Positions 46,801-56,581 are shown, counted from the stretch's first letter. The stretch is DNA of 64,000 nucleotides from Lumbricus rubellus (GCA_945859605.1 OX243815.1:40538459-40602458); one strand, 5' to 3'. Numbers and translations are program-made. Notes: generated from the sequence alone by a model not told the origin.

Positions 46801-49352
46801 TCGCTGTCCATGTCATCTTCTTGCGAACTTTCGTTTATCGTTTCATCTTCTCCGCCTTCGACTTCTGCTCTCCGACTTTGTGCTCTTGTAGTCACATTCG
46901 CTTGTAGTTCCCCTTGCAATACACTCACTGGTGGAATCTCTTTCAATTCTGCAATTATCTCCGGATGTAGCAAGAACTTTTCTCTGTTTTCTTTGCACAG
47001 ATCCGCTGGAATGCTGGCACACACTAAAGTTAAATATGGCGCGATATTTATTGTCCTGTCCTCTGTAGCTGCTCCTTCGTTACGACCGCTCATCCGCACT
47101 TCGATTTTCACCAACTTAGCTGGAATCGGCTCTCCAGCTACACATTGCAAATGAACTCTGCCGATTTCTTCTACTGTCGTTCCTTTCAGTAGTTCCTCGT
47201 TGATTACTGGTATCTCGGTCCCCGAGTCAATCAACGCCTCGACTTGCACAGGCTGCCCATCAGTCCCACGTATCTCCACATTTACATGCTGCAACGATAT
47301 CTTCTTTATGCGTTGACACTCCTCTTTACTTTTTGTTTCTCGACAAATTTCTGCAATGGAAGTAGTCTTTATCGCTTCTTTCTGTATGGTGAACTGCGGC
47401 GTACACTTCATTACCGACTTCACTTCTGTTTCACGATCGTCCGATTCTTCAAACTGGTCTGGTGCATTCATCACTTGTATCTGGTTTACTCGCAGATTTT
47501 CTGCACTTCTGCTAAAGTTCTTCCTCAGATTTGCCGCTCCTGGTGCTTGGCAATGTTTTATTAGGTGTTTGTCAGAATGACAGTTGTGGCAACGTTTCTT
47601 TATAAAACTTCTTTGCTCATTGTTCTCCCACTTGTTGTACGGCGTGTATGATGCATTACTTTCTGTTGGGCGTCCCAGCGGCGGAGTTCGATTGTAGGCT
47701 TGTCTGTCCCACGTTGACTCTTTCTTATCTTGCCAATACTGCTTTCCAGAATAATTATCTTTCTTTGCATCATTACTCTTGGCTTGGCTTCCGGTGTCTT
47801 TGCTATCCTTGTTCCACTTGAATGGCTTTGAGCTATTGCCCCATGCTTCGTATTTCGGTTTGTCTTGGAACATCACACCAATCCGATTGTTTACATGTAT
47901 GTCTGCGAGGTCTGCAACATTACTAGCTTCCAAGCATTCTGTGCCCTCTTTTGCTAAGACAAACTGCAGTGGACCTGGTGGTAAACATTCTTTCAGCTTA
48001 TCCGCCACTAACAAATCAAACAGCTTCTCGTAGTCTTTGTCCACTCGTCTACTTCGGACATAATAATTCAACAGGTTCTTCAGCCTAGCCGTGAACATCG
48101 TATACGTTTCTTCGGCTGTCTTCTTGGCATCTGCAAACCTTGACCTGTACTCGCGAGCTGTTAACTTGAATTCCTTCAACAAATGCTCTTTCACTGCATC
48201 GTATTTATCTAAATTCTCAAATGACAATCGATTCAATACCGTTCGCGCTCTCGGGGTCATCAATGGCAACAACAATTTCACCCAGTACTGCTTTTCCACA
48301 GCGAAGCTATTGAATGCATTTTCAACTGTTTCAAAATATAATGGCACTTCCATCATATCATACGGCATCTTCGGTAACACATGTTTCATTGCATCACCTA
48401 TCTTCTTAATCTTTGACACCATTGTCTCACTTTCTCTAAGCCTATTTTGTTCTGATTCCTCACGGATCCTTCTATCGTCTTCGTCTTTCTTCCTCAGTCT
48501 ATTTTGATCTTCTATCCTACGCAGTTCTTCTTGTTCAATCTTCTGCTGCAACAGTTCTAACTGCTTTCTGCGTTCTTCTTTTTCAATAGCCATCTCATGG
48601 AGTTGAGCTTCCTTAATAGCAAGTTTCTTTTGTTCTAATTGCATCTGTTCTTCTCTTTCTCTTTCTGCTTTTTCCAAATTGTCTTTTTCAGCTTGAAATT
48701 CTTCCTGACGAATTTCTTCTGCTCTCTCCAGTTCTTGTAAACGCATCTTCTCCTTTTCTTCCTCACGAGCCTTTTTGTCTTCGATCTGCTGTCTCCGTAT
48801 TTCTTCATCGCTTCTCCTTGCTTTTTCATATTCTATCATTAACTCCATCCTTCTTCGTTCTGATTCGTCACGATCTATTTTCATTTGTTCTAACTGCAGC
48901 TGGAATTGTTGTCTCTGCATGTCAATCTCTTGTTGCCTAATCTTCTCTGCTCTTTCTGCTCGTTCTCTCTCCTCTTGTCTGCGTTGCTCCTCTCTCTCCT
49001 TCTCTTCTTGGCGACGTTTTTTCTCTTCGTGGCACCGTCGCTCTTCTTTCTCCTTCTCTTCTTGGCGACGTTCTTTCTCTTCCTGTCTACTCATCATCAT
49101 GAGTTGTAGCAACGCCTCTATAGACATAGGTGGCTGTGGCTTCTCCACTGGCTTCTCTTTAGCGCCTCCGACAGCACCTTCTTCTTCTTCTTCTTTCTTA
49201 GCCCAAACCTCGGCTAAATTTCTCATCAATTCTTCCCTCGACATCTGTCCGACTTCTTCTGCATCTAAACCTGCTTCGATTAATAATTTTATTATTCTTT
49301 CGGAAGCCATCTTCTTAATAGCCGCTTGCTTTTGCTCTGTAAGTTTCTCCAT
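43887..49352 (-). CDS. Gag-Pol polyprotein of Gmr1-like Ty3/gypsy retrotransposon (integrase before RT)
   Basis: A single uninterrupted 1821-residue frame. Order: Lys/Glu/Arg-rich coiled coil (about 80-315); Gag-like domain (about 325-490, with EVPLYFETVENAF); CX2CX4HX4C zinc knuckle at 588-601; aspartic protease with DSG at 709-711; acidic linker (about 830-900). Integrase follows, with H974, H981, C1011, C1014 and catalytic D1044, D1104, E1140 (35 residues between the last two), and a GPY/F-like module near 1280. Next is RT with D1494 and YVDD at 1555-1558, then RNase H with D1706, E1746, D1773. Integrase ahead of RT is the Gmr1 arrangement, not the usual Ty3/gypsy one. All catalytic residues and both LTRs are intact, so it may be active. 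No envelope gene. Confidence 0.96.
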   Translation of the reverse strand: MEKLTEQKQAAIKKMASERIIKLLIEAGLDAEEVGQMSREELMRNLAEVWAKKEEEEEGAVGGAKEKPVEKPQPPMSIEALLQLMMMSRQEEKERRQEEKEKEERRCHEEKKRRQEEKEREEQRRQEERERAERAEKIRQQEIDMQRQQFQLQLEQMKIDRDESERRRMELMIEYEKARRSDEEIRRQQIEDKKAREEEKEKMRLQELERAEEIRQEEFQAEKDNLEKAEREREEQMQLEQKKLAIKEAQLHEMAIEKEERRKQLELLQQKIEQEELRRIEDQNRLRKKDEDDRRIREESEQNRLRESETMVSKIKKIGDAMKHVLPKMPYDMMEVPLYFETVENAFNSFAVEKQYWVKLLLPLMTPRARTVLNRLSFENLDKYDAVKEHLLKEFKLTAREYRSRFADAKKTAEETYTMFTARLKNLLNYYVRSRRVDKDYEKLFDLLVADKLKECLPPGPLQFVLAKEGTECLEASNVADLADIHVNNRIGVMFQDKPKYEAWGNSSKPFKWNKDSKDTGSQAKSNDAKKDNYSGKQYWQDKKESTWDRQAYNRTPPLGRPTESNASYTPYNKWENNEQRSFIKKRCHNCHSDKHLIKHCQAPGAANLRKNFSRSAENLRVNQIQVMNAPDQFEESDDRETEVKSVMKCTPQFTIQKEAIKTTSIAEICRETKSKEECQRIKKISLQHVNVEIRGTDGQPVQVEALIDSGTEIPVINEELLKGTTVEEIGRVHLQCVAGEPIPAKLVKIEVRMSGRNEGAATEDRTINIAPYLTLVCASIPADLCKENREKFLLHPEIIAELKEIPPVSVLQGELQANVTTRAQSRRAEVEGGEDETINESSQEDDMDSEDELSIQDDERTTSENNETEEQMAACERNDSEDSGSDAELETSMRDLFTENSNDERQLEDAKKFEEQQRNDESLKSWWRIAEDKGSEFSVVNGLLYKKHQMLDQLVYQLVLPKERRIQVMELAHESVFGGHLGEEKTRERIKLSIVWPKMRRDVVKFCKSCEKCQLKARSLVMDRVPITPIPREDVPIRRMTMDVVGPIEPKSAAGHKYCLCIVDSCTRWPTIFLLKSLTAKAVCEALMKLFIDVGVPSVITSDRGTNFTASLTREFLKLMGCCPRFDSPGHPEAAGLVERWNQTFKKMVHHVIVENPRQWHKIIPFTVWALREVPNATTGVAPYLLVYGKMPRGPLTILKESWTKEINLPPNIGVQPAKYLKNLRADMEKALIFAENCAEEKQKQYASQYNTRAKDKEFEPGENVIVLYPTSTNKLISRWHGPCTVLQRRSKYSYLVDMNENGRRIVHANKMRKFIARTLSCGLIVEEDDEFGSVVELPLKEDHAETTQKSLQLDYEQIGHLTSEQQKQLLDVLNRYADRFSDKPGLCTLVEHEVVLRPDFREKEFMVYRIPLIYRAEVDKQIQEMLKANIIQPSSSRMASPLVIVKKKDGSLRLACDYRYVNSYTENCRYPMPIVNDVLSKVGKSKFISVLDCRSAYWTCPVKKSDQWKTAFVTHNGLYEFTRVPFGMINSGRTFVKAINMILQPINTFTEPYVDDIAVHSDDWNIHLKHLELFLKQIRLHNVTLNLKKCVFGKSEVKFIGHLIGSGKKMMNPDRIDSLINLKNPETKKQVKQVLGLFGFYRQFICNFAEIAKPLTDLTSKQTPENIVWTEDHQKSFDSLKEIVLSNVILYMFEVGKPFNLYCDSSDFAVGAVLSQVDDEGIERPVSFISQKLTDTQRSWATIEKEAYAIIWALNKLKETIIGSKINVFTDHNPLVYLTESMSKSAKLVRWSLSLQNFDILLNYKKGKLNVVADCLSRL

Positions 49353-49639
49353 CTTACTTCTTTACTTTACTGATGCTAGTCGATAAATAGTAGGCTACTC
49401 TTCAAATGTTTGCAATTGACTGACTTCAATTCGTTAAGCAAACTTCAATAGACAAGCAAGTTTTTCTACCTCGTAGTCGTTGTGTTGTCGTTTCTCACGT
49501 GTGCTCGGCTCCTCGATAAATGCACAGCGTCCGTTCCTCCGCAACGTCTGTTGATTGGATAGAATCCCTCCGTTCGTAACTTGGCACGTAGACCCGCCGT
49601 TCGTAACTAGGATCGTTCTCCTGCAACTTGGATCGTTAT
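49353..49639 (-). other. Element 5' untranslated leader
   Basis: About 290 bp between the primer-binding site and the Gag-Pol ATG (complement of CAT at 49350-49352). No extra ORF. Confidence 0.8.
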
Positions 49640-49657
49640 CTCACCGCAACGACACCA
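49640..49657 (-). other. Primer-binding site
   Basis: On the minus strand TGGTGTCGTTGCGGTGAG, two bases after the 5' LTR. TGG pairs with a tRNA CCA end. The tRNA species is not assigned. Confidence 0.75.
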
Positions 49658-49659
49658 AA

Positions 49660-50171
49660 TGTGATAAACCTCCTTGTGATCACCTCCTCCTATCAGTCTC
49701 TTCGGAAGCTTCTTCGTATAAGTTCGTGGTAGCATAGGCCTATCCCTAGATAACTGTTTCATTAGCTAAATGGCTAGGTAAAGAATCTACAGACTTTCAC
49801 TGTTTTATTAACCAACAACGACGACGTGTTTAAGTCTTCTTATTATACTCCAAAATCCGATGTAAAGTAAAACGATCAGCAACAACACAACAATGACTAC
49901 ACTTGCGTTATCATAACAACTACACGACTACTACCTTCATCAGTCTACTCTATCGCAACTCAACAACAACTATTACAGCCTATCTCAACGGCTCTCAACA
50001 CGCAACACTCCTTCTTCACTTCCACTCCCTCCTTGTACACTCAACGTACGCTCGTCTAGACATCACGCGATGTCCAGACAATCACCTGTCCAGACGCCGC
50101 GCGCCAATTTGCAGTTGGCCTACCTGCGTCGCTGTACGACAATCGTCGTGCACTGATTAAATTAGCTTACA
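49660..50171 (-). mobile_element. 5' LTR of Gmr1-like retrotransposon
   Basis: 512 bp, same sequence by eye as 43258-43769. Flanked by CTGTT at 50172-50176, matching 43253-43257. Identity of the two LTRs points to very recent insertion. Confidence 0.97.
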
Positions 50172-50400
50172 CTGTTATAAACTAAATCCTTATCTTTTGA
50201 ATAACATTTTTACTGAAATCCCCGTAGTGACAGCTCCTTAACTAATGCGCGGACTGCCCATTATACTATATACTCATAGGACCCGAGGATGGATCGTCTG
50301 GACTGCATGGAAGTCCGACACTCTGACCGTGCCAGTCCCAAGCTGCGAAATGAAAGGGAGGGCGACGCTATTTAATTTTGTTTGTTATCATCAGTGTCGT
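50172..50400 (-). mobile_element. Older MITE, right part
   Basis: Resumes after the LTR element. The terminal GTGCCAGTCCCAAGC / GGGAGGGCGACGC is the inverted version of the left end at 43100-43160. Confidence 0.65.
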
Positions 50401-50407
50401 TATACTG

Positions 50408-50805
50408 CAACTACACACAGACACACACACACAACACACGCACACACACATACACACAGACACATACACACACATAACACACACACAAACACATACACAG
50501 ACACAGACACACAGACAGACACACACACACAACACACGCACGCACACATACACACAGACACATACACAAACACACACACGCACGCACACATACACACAGA
50601 CACACACACACACACACATAACACACACGTACACACAGACACAGACACATACACACAGACAGACACACACACACAACACGCGCACGCACACATACACACA
50701 GACACATACACACATACACACAGACACAGACACACACACACATAACACACACGCACGTACACACAGACACAGACACATACACACAGACAGACACACACAT
50801 ACACA
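50408..50805. repeat. Complex (CA)n-rich array
   Basis: ACACACAGACACATACACAC-type repeat of about 400 bp with recurring CACGCACACATACACACAGACA blocks. Frames on both strands are artefacts. Confidence 0.95.
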
Positions 50806-50999
50806 CTGGATTGCTCGGCTTTGTCCATTGTAATTCGCGTCTGCTTTGAATCTCTTGTTCGTTCATTACGAACTCTAGCAGATATTACACAGGCGCTATA
50901 TAAAAAATAGGTGATGTAATAACGATGACTATAAAAAAAGTCTTCGGGTTAGATTAAAATCAAGACAACAATTTTTACTGTTCACCGTGAACTCCAACT

Positions 51000-51450
51000 C
51001 GTACCACACTCAGTGCACTTATCTCTTTTCACGCCACCACCGCCGTAGCGTAGCATTCCCATGGAGCATTGCTTCGCAACAGCAGCAGACGTGCAGTGGT
51101 TTCCAGCTGGCGGCACGACCACCGCACAGGAAACGAGTAGAGGCGGCAGCGGTGGCGGTACAGGGAAGGCGTTTGGAGCTGAAGCTGAAGCGACCGCGGA
51201 GGTGCCGTGGGAACCCAACTTGTTGGCTGCGGCCGATCATTATATGGACGCCGGGGAAAAAGAGGGGCCGCCTGAAGTTACCAGCCCCGACTTCAACGGG
51301 TTAGCTTATCAGCGGTGCAGCGCCGCCTGCCGATAACCCCGGCGACCCCGGCCGACAGCGTGGCCCTCTGGCGGGAAACGATTACGCGCGAGTTATTGGC
51401 GTAGTAATAGCTGCAGCCGTGGTGCGGTAAACAATGGACGACGCGGCGTT
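51000..51450. other. GC-rich block, possible promoter or exon
   Basis: GC-rich, non-repetitive, with a 91-codon plus-strand frame (51061-51336) and overlapping frames on both strands, none with a known domain. It might be a CpG-type promoter or an untranslated exon. No assignment. Confidence 0.3.
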
Positions 51451-52748
51451 GCTGATGCTGCGGGTCCGGCGGGTGTAATGTTTACGGCGATGCACGACTT
51501 TTTACGGATATATCATTTTATATTGAACACTTCGGGGGTCGTTCAACGAAGGGTCACAGGGATGGTGGAGGTGAGGTGGGGATAGGAGTGGGGGAGGGGA
51601 GGAAATGATACAAGACATACGGTCAATTTACCTGCATGGGTTATGGATATAATGAGGCTTGTAGACGCATGAAGAATGCGCTTCTCTTGTGCGATTGATT
51701 CTCTAGGGGCAAGCTATCCTTTTACGCATGCGCGCGCAGAATCCGTGTGGTTTTTATAATTATGAATTTATGATGGAGAAATGTCGCATGGCAATAATCG
51801 AAAGTGCAGACTTTGTGGCCTGAAGCGAAATGGTTTTGTCTGATTGCAATGTAATTTATTTATTTCTCACATTTGCTATAGCACCTCTTCAAGCTCTCAC
51901 TACTCAGAGGTGCTCCCGACTATAGGCTAAAGCGTGGGGTAGAGGTAAACGACGGCTATGTAGCAAGCAAACATTATGGCCGCCGTAGATAGGTGCAGAA
52001 TAGACCGGCCTGACATACGGCGATCGATAGCCCAATGTTTCCGCGACCTACGGCGATCTATAGGCCAATGTTTTCGCAAAAGTAAGTAAGTAAACTACAA
52101 TGAAAAGGTATACTTCAGAAATATTAATACGCTTAAATAAGCTAAAGAACACAACAAAATCGATTGACCTTAACACATTGGCTGCGAGCTAGGAGATATC
52201 TCGCGGTAAAACCGCGCCGCAAGTTATCTCGTGGTTTAAAAAAAGCTGAGGCTATAGCACCAGGCTTACCACATTAATAGCGGGTCGCAATAAATTTATT
52301 AACAACCCCAATGGTAGGTCTACATGCTTTCGCTTATGGCTGGACTAACAGTATAACGTGTAGGCCTACAGAAGTTGATTCTAACTATTGTCAGGAAAGA
52401 TGATTTTTTTAATATTTCACATTCAAATTTGTACAAATTACTGAAAACCGCATCACATCATTTACAAAATAACATCTGTTTATTACATTTGCAAAATTAC
52501 ATTGTTATGGAAATGTACATATTATTATAGTTGAAATATAAAAAGTTGGCTTAGAATATTGACATAGGCCTAATCTCTCGCAAATACGACACTTCCTGTC
52601 TCCATAATACAATTGATTGATTAATTGAAACAAAAAGCTTAACTGAACCTTAGGAATTATAAGAGGCTGTAAAATATAGCAAACAGTAAAGAACAGTAAT
52701 GTAGTAAAGGGCACTTGGTAGTCATCACATACCAAACGAAGACACGTT
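51451..52748. other. P450 3' flank; SINE fragment; no other gene
   Basis: A SINE family 1 3'-end fragment on the minus strand at 51880-51925 (TTGCTATAGCACCTCTTCAA ... CAGAGGTGCTCCCGACT). TTTATT at 52479-52484 is a possible poly(A) signal (AATAAA) for the minus-strand P450. Otherwise AT-rich. Confidence 0.5.
52479..52484 (-). terminator. Candidate poly(A) signal for the P450 gene
   Basis: AATAAA on the minus strand about 265 bp after the stop codon. Position inferred from the hexamer alone. Confidence 0.35.
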
Positions 52749-53067
52749 TTACAGAATGGCTGTAATGTAAAGTTTCAACGGAGGATCTGGTCTCAACGTC
52801 AGCGCCATCTTTTGTCTCGTCTGGATGCCTGGGATGACATCAAAACGGAAATGACGTAGTAGAACGGTCAACATCACACGCAGTTCGACAAGAGCGAACT
52901 TGTAGCCAAGACACATACGAGGACCGATAAGAAATGGAAGGAAGTTCTGGAAAGTTGTCTCTGTTTCCTGTCCTTCAAATCTATCCGGACGAAAGGAATT
53001 CGGATCTTCGAAGATGTCCGATCGCCTGTGAACATCAGATGGCAATATATCAAAAGGTTCGTAGCAT
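52749..53067 (-). CDS. Cytochrome P450, coding exon 11 (heme-binding end)
   Basis: Residues 421-526 and stop TAA (52749-52751) of a 526-residue class II P450, a haem-thiolate mono-oxygenase expected in the endoplasmic reticulum with electrons from NADPH-P450 reductase. It holds the PxRF-type motif FRPDRF (446-451) and the haem loop FLIGPRMCLG (466-475), with Cys473 as axial ligand. The acceptor TTTTTAG at 53068 completes Arg421. The full gene is eleven exons on the minus strand (63094 to 52749). Coding lengths sum to 1581 bp, exactly 527 codons, and every intron is GT-AG. All signature motifs are present. CYP family not assigned; substrate unknown. Confidence 0.95.
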
Positions 53068-53189
53068 CTAAAAACTATTATAATTTAGTCATGAAATTAT
53101 GTTTCGTTGGGAAAGCAATTTCGGGGGAACATTTACACCCCGAAAGATGCTTTGATCATGGCTGTTTTTAAGAAATTTTTAGAACTGCA

Positions 53190-53365
53190 CAACCCTTTAT
53201 TTTCTGTCCCATCCTCCATGGTAAATTACTTTCAATCGCAGGACATTGGCCTGTTTTTACTAGTTTCAACTGCACGGAAGCGCTTCTACAACAGTACTGC
53301 CCAAATTTGTTTGGAACTGCACGTTTTGTGCAGAACTGCACGCTTAAAAACCCTGCATGCCTAGA
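53190..53365 (+). repeat. Interspersed repeat in P450 intron 10
   Basis: Similar to 39180-39310 (inverted), as judged from matching conceptual translations. No protein family recognised. Confidence 0.45.
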
Positions 53366-53794
53366 TTAAACACTGAGAGCGCATCATTGCCGCCACCCAA
53401 GCCATAGGCCTATCCGAAGACATAGAACGCTGTTGAAAGATATTTATTTGTTAACTCTGCCGATGCTGTATACTGTATAGGCTACCCATTGTTACTGTGG
53501 TTTTTGTTGTTATGCAATTTTTTACTGTTGCATTGTTGTTCCACATTAAGAACTCATCTCTTACAATCAGCTTTGATTTAGTTTCCTCAGTAACTCGATA
53601 AACCTTTGTGGCGTCTGTCAACAGCATCTGCTTGATATAAATCAGCTCATGCATTGGATATGGTTTCTTAATGCAGGAACATAAACAGCGCAAAATACAA
53701 AGTATAGGCCAACAGTCGTTGACATGGTGGGTTTAAAGCCTAAAGCCTTAAAAGTCAGAGCAAGCGAAACTAACTCTTCAGAATTCAGTGTTAC

Positions 53795-53911
53795 CTCATC
53801 ATTGGTCCTATGTTGAGTGTTACGATGGTACCAGCTGGAACTTCAGTTTTGTCTGGAAGAACGTCTCCTTTCACAGCCTGGCGGATGGTTATTGGGATCG
53901 GAGGCAGAAGT
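53795..53911 (-). CDS. Cytochrome P450, coding exon 10
   Basis: Residues 383-420 with split Arg codons at both ends. Reads LLPPIPITIRQAVKGDVLPD then VPAGTIVTLNIGPMMR, the stretch after the K helix (typical 'R--PP-P---R' and 'IP-GT-V'). Acceptor TTCTTTCAG, donor GTAACA. Confidence 0.95.
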
Positions 53912-54508
53912 CTGAAAGAATTTCCGACCAGAATTATGCAAGTGTATTAATTAATTATTTGTGAAGCAGCCTGAGTAGCCAGCTATATACATGTATATAG
54001 GCTATATAGCCTACTTCTAGAAACTTGTCGGAAGACTACCCTACTACTCGGACTACAGGTCCAATCGAGTTAACTCGTAAAGCAAAAACTTCGACAACTA
54101 CTATGCGTCTATGATTAGTAGGCTATGTGTCGGATGTACCTGTAAATATTATAATGGTGGATCTAATATTCTAAATGTAGTTAATGGTGCGCATATTCAA
54201 ATTATAAAAACAAGAGATTTCCAAAGAAACGTCGCAATGCATGAACTAAAAATTTAATTTCCATAACTCTGGGTTTAAACTCAATAACAAGGAATAGTCT
54301 GACAATAAAATCCTGGTGTCGAATTATACATAGCTTTTGCCAAGATAATTATGTAGCCTAATTATATCTATAGATCTACGTGTTCTTCTTTCACAGCAAG
54401 ACTGCAGCAAGCACACGACATGGTCGAAAATATGCATTAAAATTACAGAATGATTTAATGAGGCTCTTAAAAGCTGCAATAGAACTACTCTGTTATAATT
54501 GCAATTAC

Positions 54509-54678
54509 CGCAAAGTTTCCTTGATAACGCGGCCACAGAATTCAAGTTTTTCAAGATTCTCAAAGGTCAGTGGTTCATCCTCATGCAGCTGGTCTAGAAT
54601 TTCCTGCCGAGCTTTCTCTTGTATGTCTGGATTTGAAGCCAACATCAAAAGACACCAAGACATCGCAACAGCTGTTGT
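54509..54678 (-). CDS. Cytochrome P450, coding exon 9 (I helix end to ExxR)
   Basis: Residues 326-381. Begins TTAVAMSW, completing the oxygen-activation motif AGHETT (322-327) started in exon 8. It ends in KETLR with the invariant ExxR pair E379/R382 (R382 split with exon 10). Acceptor TGTTTCAG, donor GTAATT. Confidence 0.96.
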
Positions 54679-54715
54679 CTGAAACAATCAGTGTAAATCA
54701 CTGATATATTTAATT

Positions 54716-54717
<2 letters not shown>

Positions 54718-54740
<23 letters not shown>
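54718..54740. repeat. (TA)n microsatellite in P450 intron 8
   Basis: TATATATATATA run about 40 bp upstream (minus strand) of the exon 9 acceptor. Confidence 0.9.
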
Positions 54741-54746
<6 letters not shown>

Positions 54747-55229
54747 TACATTAATTTCAGAGTTGACTTTTTACAGCTGTATTGCCTTACACGACAGATT
54801 TTAGGCCTACTATAAGACTACAATTATGATAAAAAAGAATGAAGAAAATAAGCGATAGGCTATACTAAAGAAATATCAGATATACCATTTAGGACAACTA
54901 CGGTATGGGCCGGGTATACTACCAGGATGTGGATATATATTCAGTTGATTATTTAACACAAAGGTTAAAAAAGGTCGTTTGACCAAATTGACCCTCTCCC
55001 AGAAACAGGAATCTTCTCTTTCCCTCCCCCCTCCAGTATGAGGAACTATAATAATACTAGTAGGTTAATGCTTAGTGGCTACATATGCTCATAGACACAG
55101 CATATAATAAGGCATCGACGTATGTAATAAGGTGATAAGACAATCCGCTAAAATAGCAATAACCCAATTTGCTTAGAGAATAGAGATGTTGATCATGTAT
55201 AAAGCGTCCTCTATATCTCACAAGTGATT

Positions 55230-55520
55230 ACTGGGGGCGGGGCGGTAGAGTAATGGAGAACACGCTGGCCTATAGAGTGCGAGAGGTAACGAGTTCGAGC
55301 CCCCGTTGGGCGGACATGCTTTGCCTTTGTAGGCTGTTACTGGCGCCGATTATTGAAGGCTGCCTGTTCAGTTAGGCCTAGTACTAGGCCTACTTACATG
55401 TAGTAGGCCCATATTTTCTGTATTCTGTAACCTGAGTTCCTGTAAATTGTTTCAACTGCATAAAGTGTACACTGTGACCGGTTGCGTTCTGTCAACCGGA
55501 TGGTTGAATAGACGAATTTA
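55230..55520 (+). mobile_element. SINE family 2, tRNA-like head
   Basis: Head GGGGCGGTAGAGTAATGG (A-box-like) and GAGTTCGAGCCCCCG (B-box), then a unique body whose end (GTTCCTGTAAATTGTTTCAA ... GGTTGCGTTCTGTCAACCGG) recurs at 15290-15395. Antisense within P450 intron 8, ending about 18 bp from exon 8. Confidence 0.75.
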
Positions 55521-55537
55521 AAAAAATTATTTTATAC

Positions 55538-55665
55538 CTCATGACCTGCACTCATGAGTGTCATGACCTCGTCACGGAGTTCGTCATCAGACATTCCTTG
55601 ACCAGTTGCTTCATCTCGTGCCATCATCATCATCCCGAGCACATCCTTGGTCACCAGCAACTTTT
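55538..55665 (-). CDS. Cytochrome P450, coding exon 8 (start of I helix)
   Basis: Residues 283 (split) to 325: [20 protein letters not shown], then [22 protein letters not shown] is the first part of the (A/G)Gx(D/E)T(T/S) motif. Acceptor TGATATAG, donor GTATAA, phase 0 at its end. Confidence 0.95.
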
Positions 55666-55974
55666 CTATATCATACAAAAGTATTTCACTGAGAATACCC
55701 CACGTCGGACTCGAACAATAAATTGGTGTACTGCCATCTCACAAAGATATGATAAACTTGATCATCTCAAAATCGACTGGAAAGTGATTATAACAAACGT
55801 TTCGATGGCAATAAGCAGGAAGAAAGGGAAATCTGACTATGTGCAACTACTTGGTACTACTAAGATGCTGAATAAAGCTGGTTTCAAGTGTTTATAGGCT
55901 ATAGTGTATAGTCGATTAGTCGTACATGATACATCGTCGAAACTACATACAACATTCATTCATTCATTCATTTC

Positions 55975-56280
55975 AAGAATTTATATAGCGCCTCTTCAAG
56001 AAATCCACTCAGAAGCGCTCCCAGTCTAACCACGGTGAAACAAAAAAGTCTTAAGGAGCTTGTAGAACACTGACGAGTCGACCCTAGGCAGCAGGCGCAT
56101 CTGCAACGGGAGACTATTCCAGACAGAAGGACCTACAACTGAGAAAGCACGACGCTGACAGGTTGATGTTTCAACACGCGGGACCAAAAGCATACCGCTA
56201 TATTTGATCTTAAGAACTCTTGCAATGTCTCCCAAGTAACCACTTTTCGTCGGCAGTGATTTTGAGATGACCAATTATTA
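55975..56280 (-). mobile_element. LINE 3' fragment (CR1/L2-like) with GAAT tail
   Basis: The minus-strand frame (56274-56026) ends RRAFSVVGPSVWNSLPLQMR ... SSVFYKLLKTFLF, the characteristic C-terminus of CR1/L2-type ORF2. Its 3' UTR (GGGAGCGCTTCTGAGTGGAT ... GAAGAGGCGCTATATAAATT) equals the 3' end of SINE family 1, then a (GAAT)n tail at 55953-55972. Lies in P450 intron 7. A truncated, inactive copy. Confidence 0.88.
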
Positions 56281-56581
56281 AAATTAGCAATTATTTACTC
56301 GTTTATACTTAGAACATTTTGTCCGCGATATTTTGTCAGGTGACATTTTTGTCATCGTGACATTTTACCCGTGCCGTCTTGTCCATGAAATTTCTCAGGC
56401 CACCCTTTTCTCAAAAACTACTTCTGCTCTCGTGGCCTTTCGCACTATAGAAGCGCCTCTGAACGATTCACCCTATATAGTATATATAGAAGCGCTTTCT
56501 AAAAGTTTGATACAATATAGATACAACATACCATAGTTATATGATCATTGTCTCACGCTTAACTTTAATTAAGTAACTTAC

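Noticed and set aside
46552..47154. Ser-rich plus-strand frames opposite Gag-Pol
   Set aside because: Antisense shadows of the Glu/Asp/Lys-rich polyprotein codons.
51061..51336. 91-codon frame beginning MEHCFATAADVQWF
   Set aside because: No family recognised, overlapping frames on both strands are equally long, and there is no splice or start context. Kept only as a GC-rich block.
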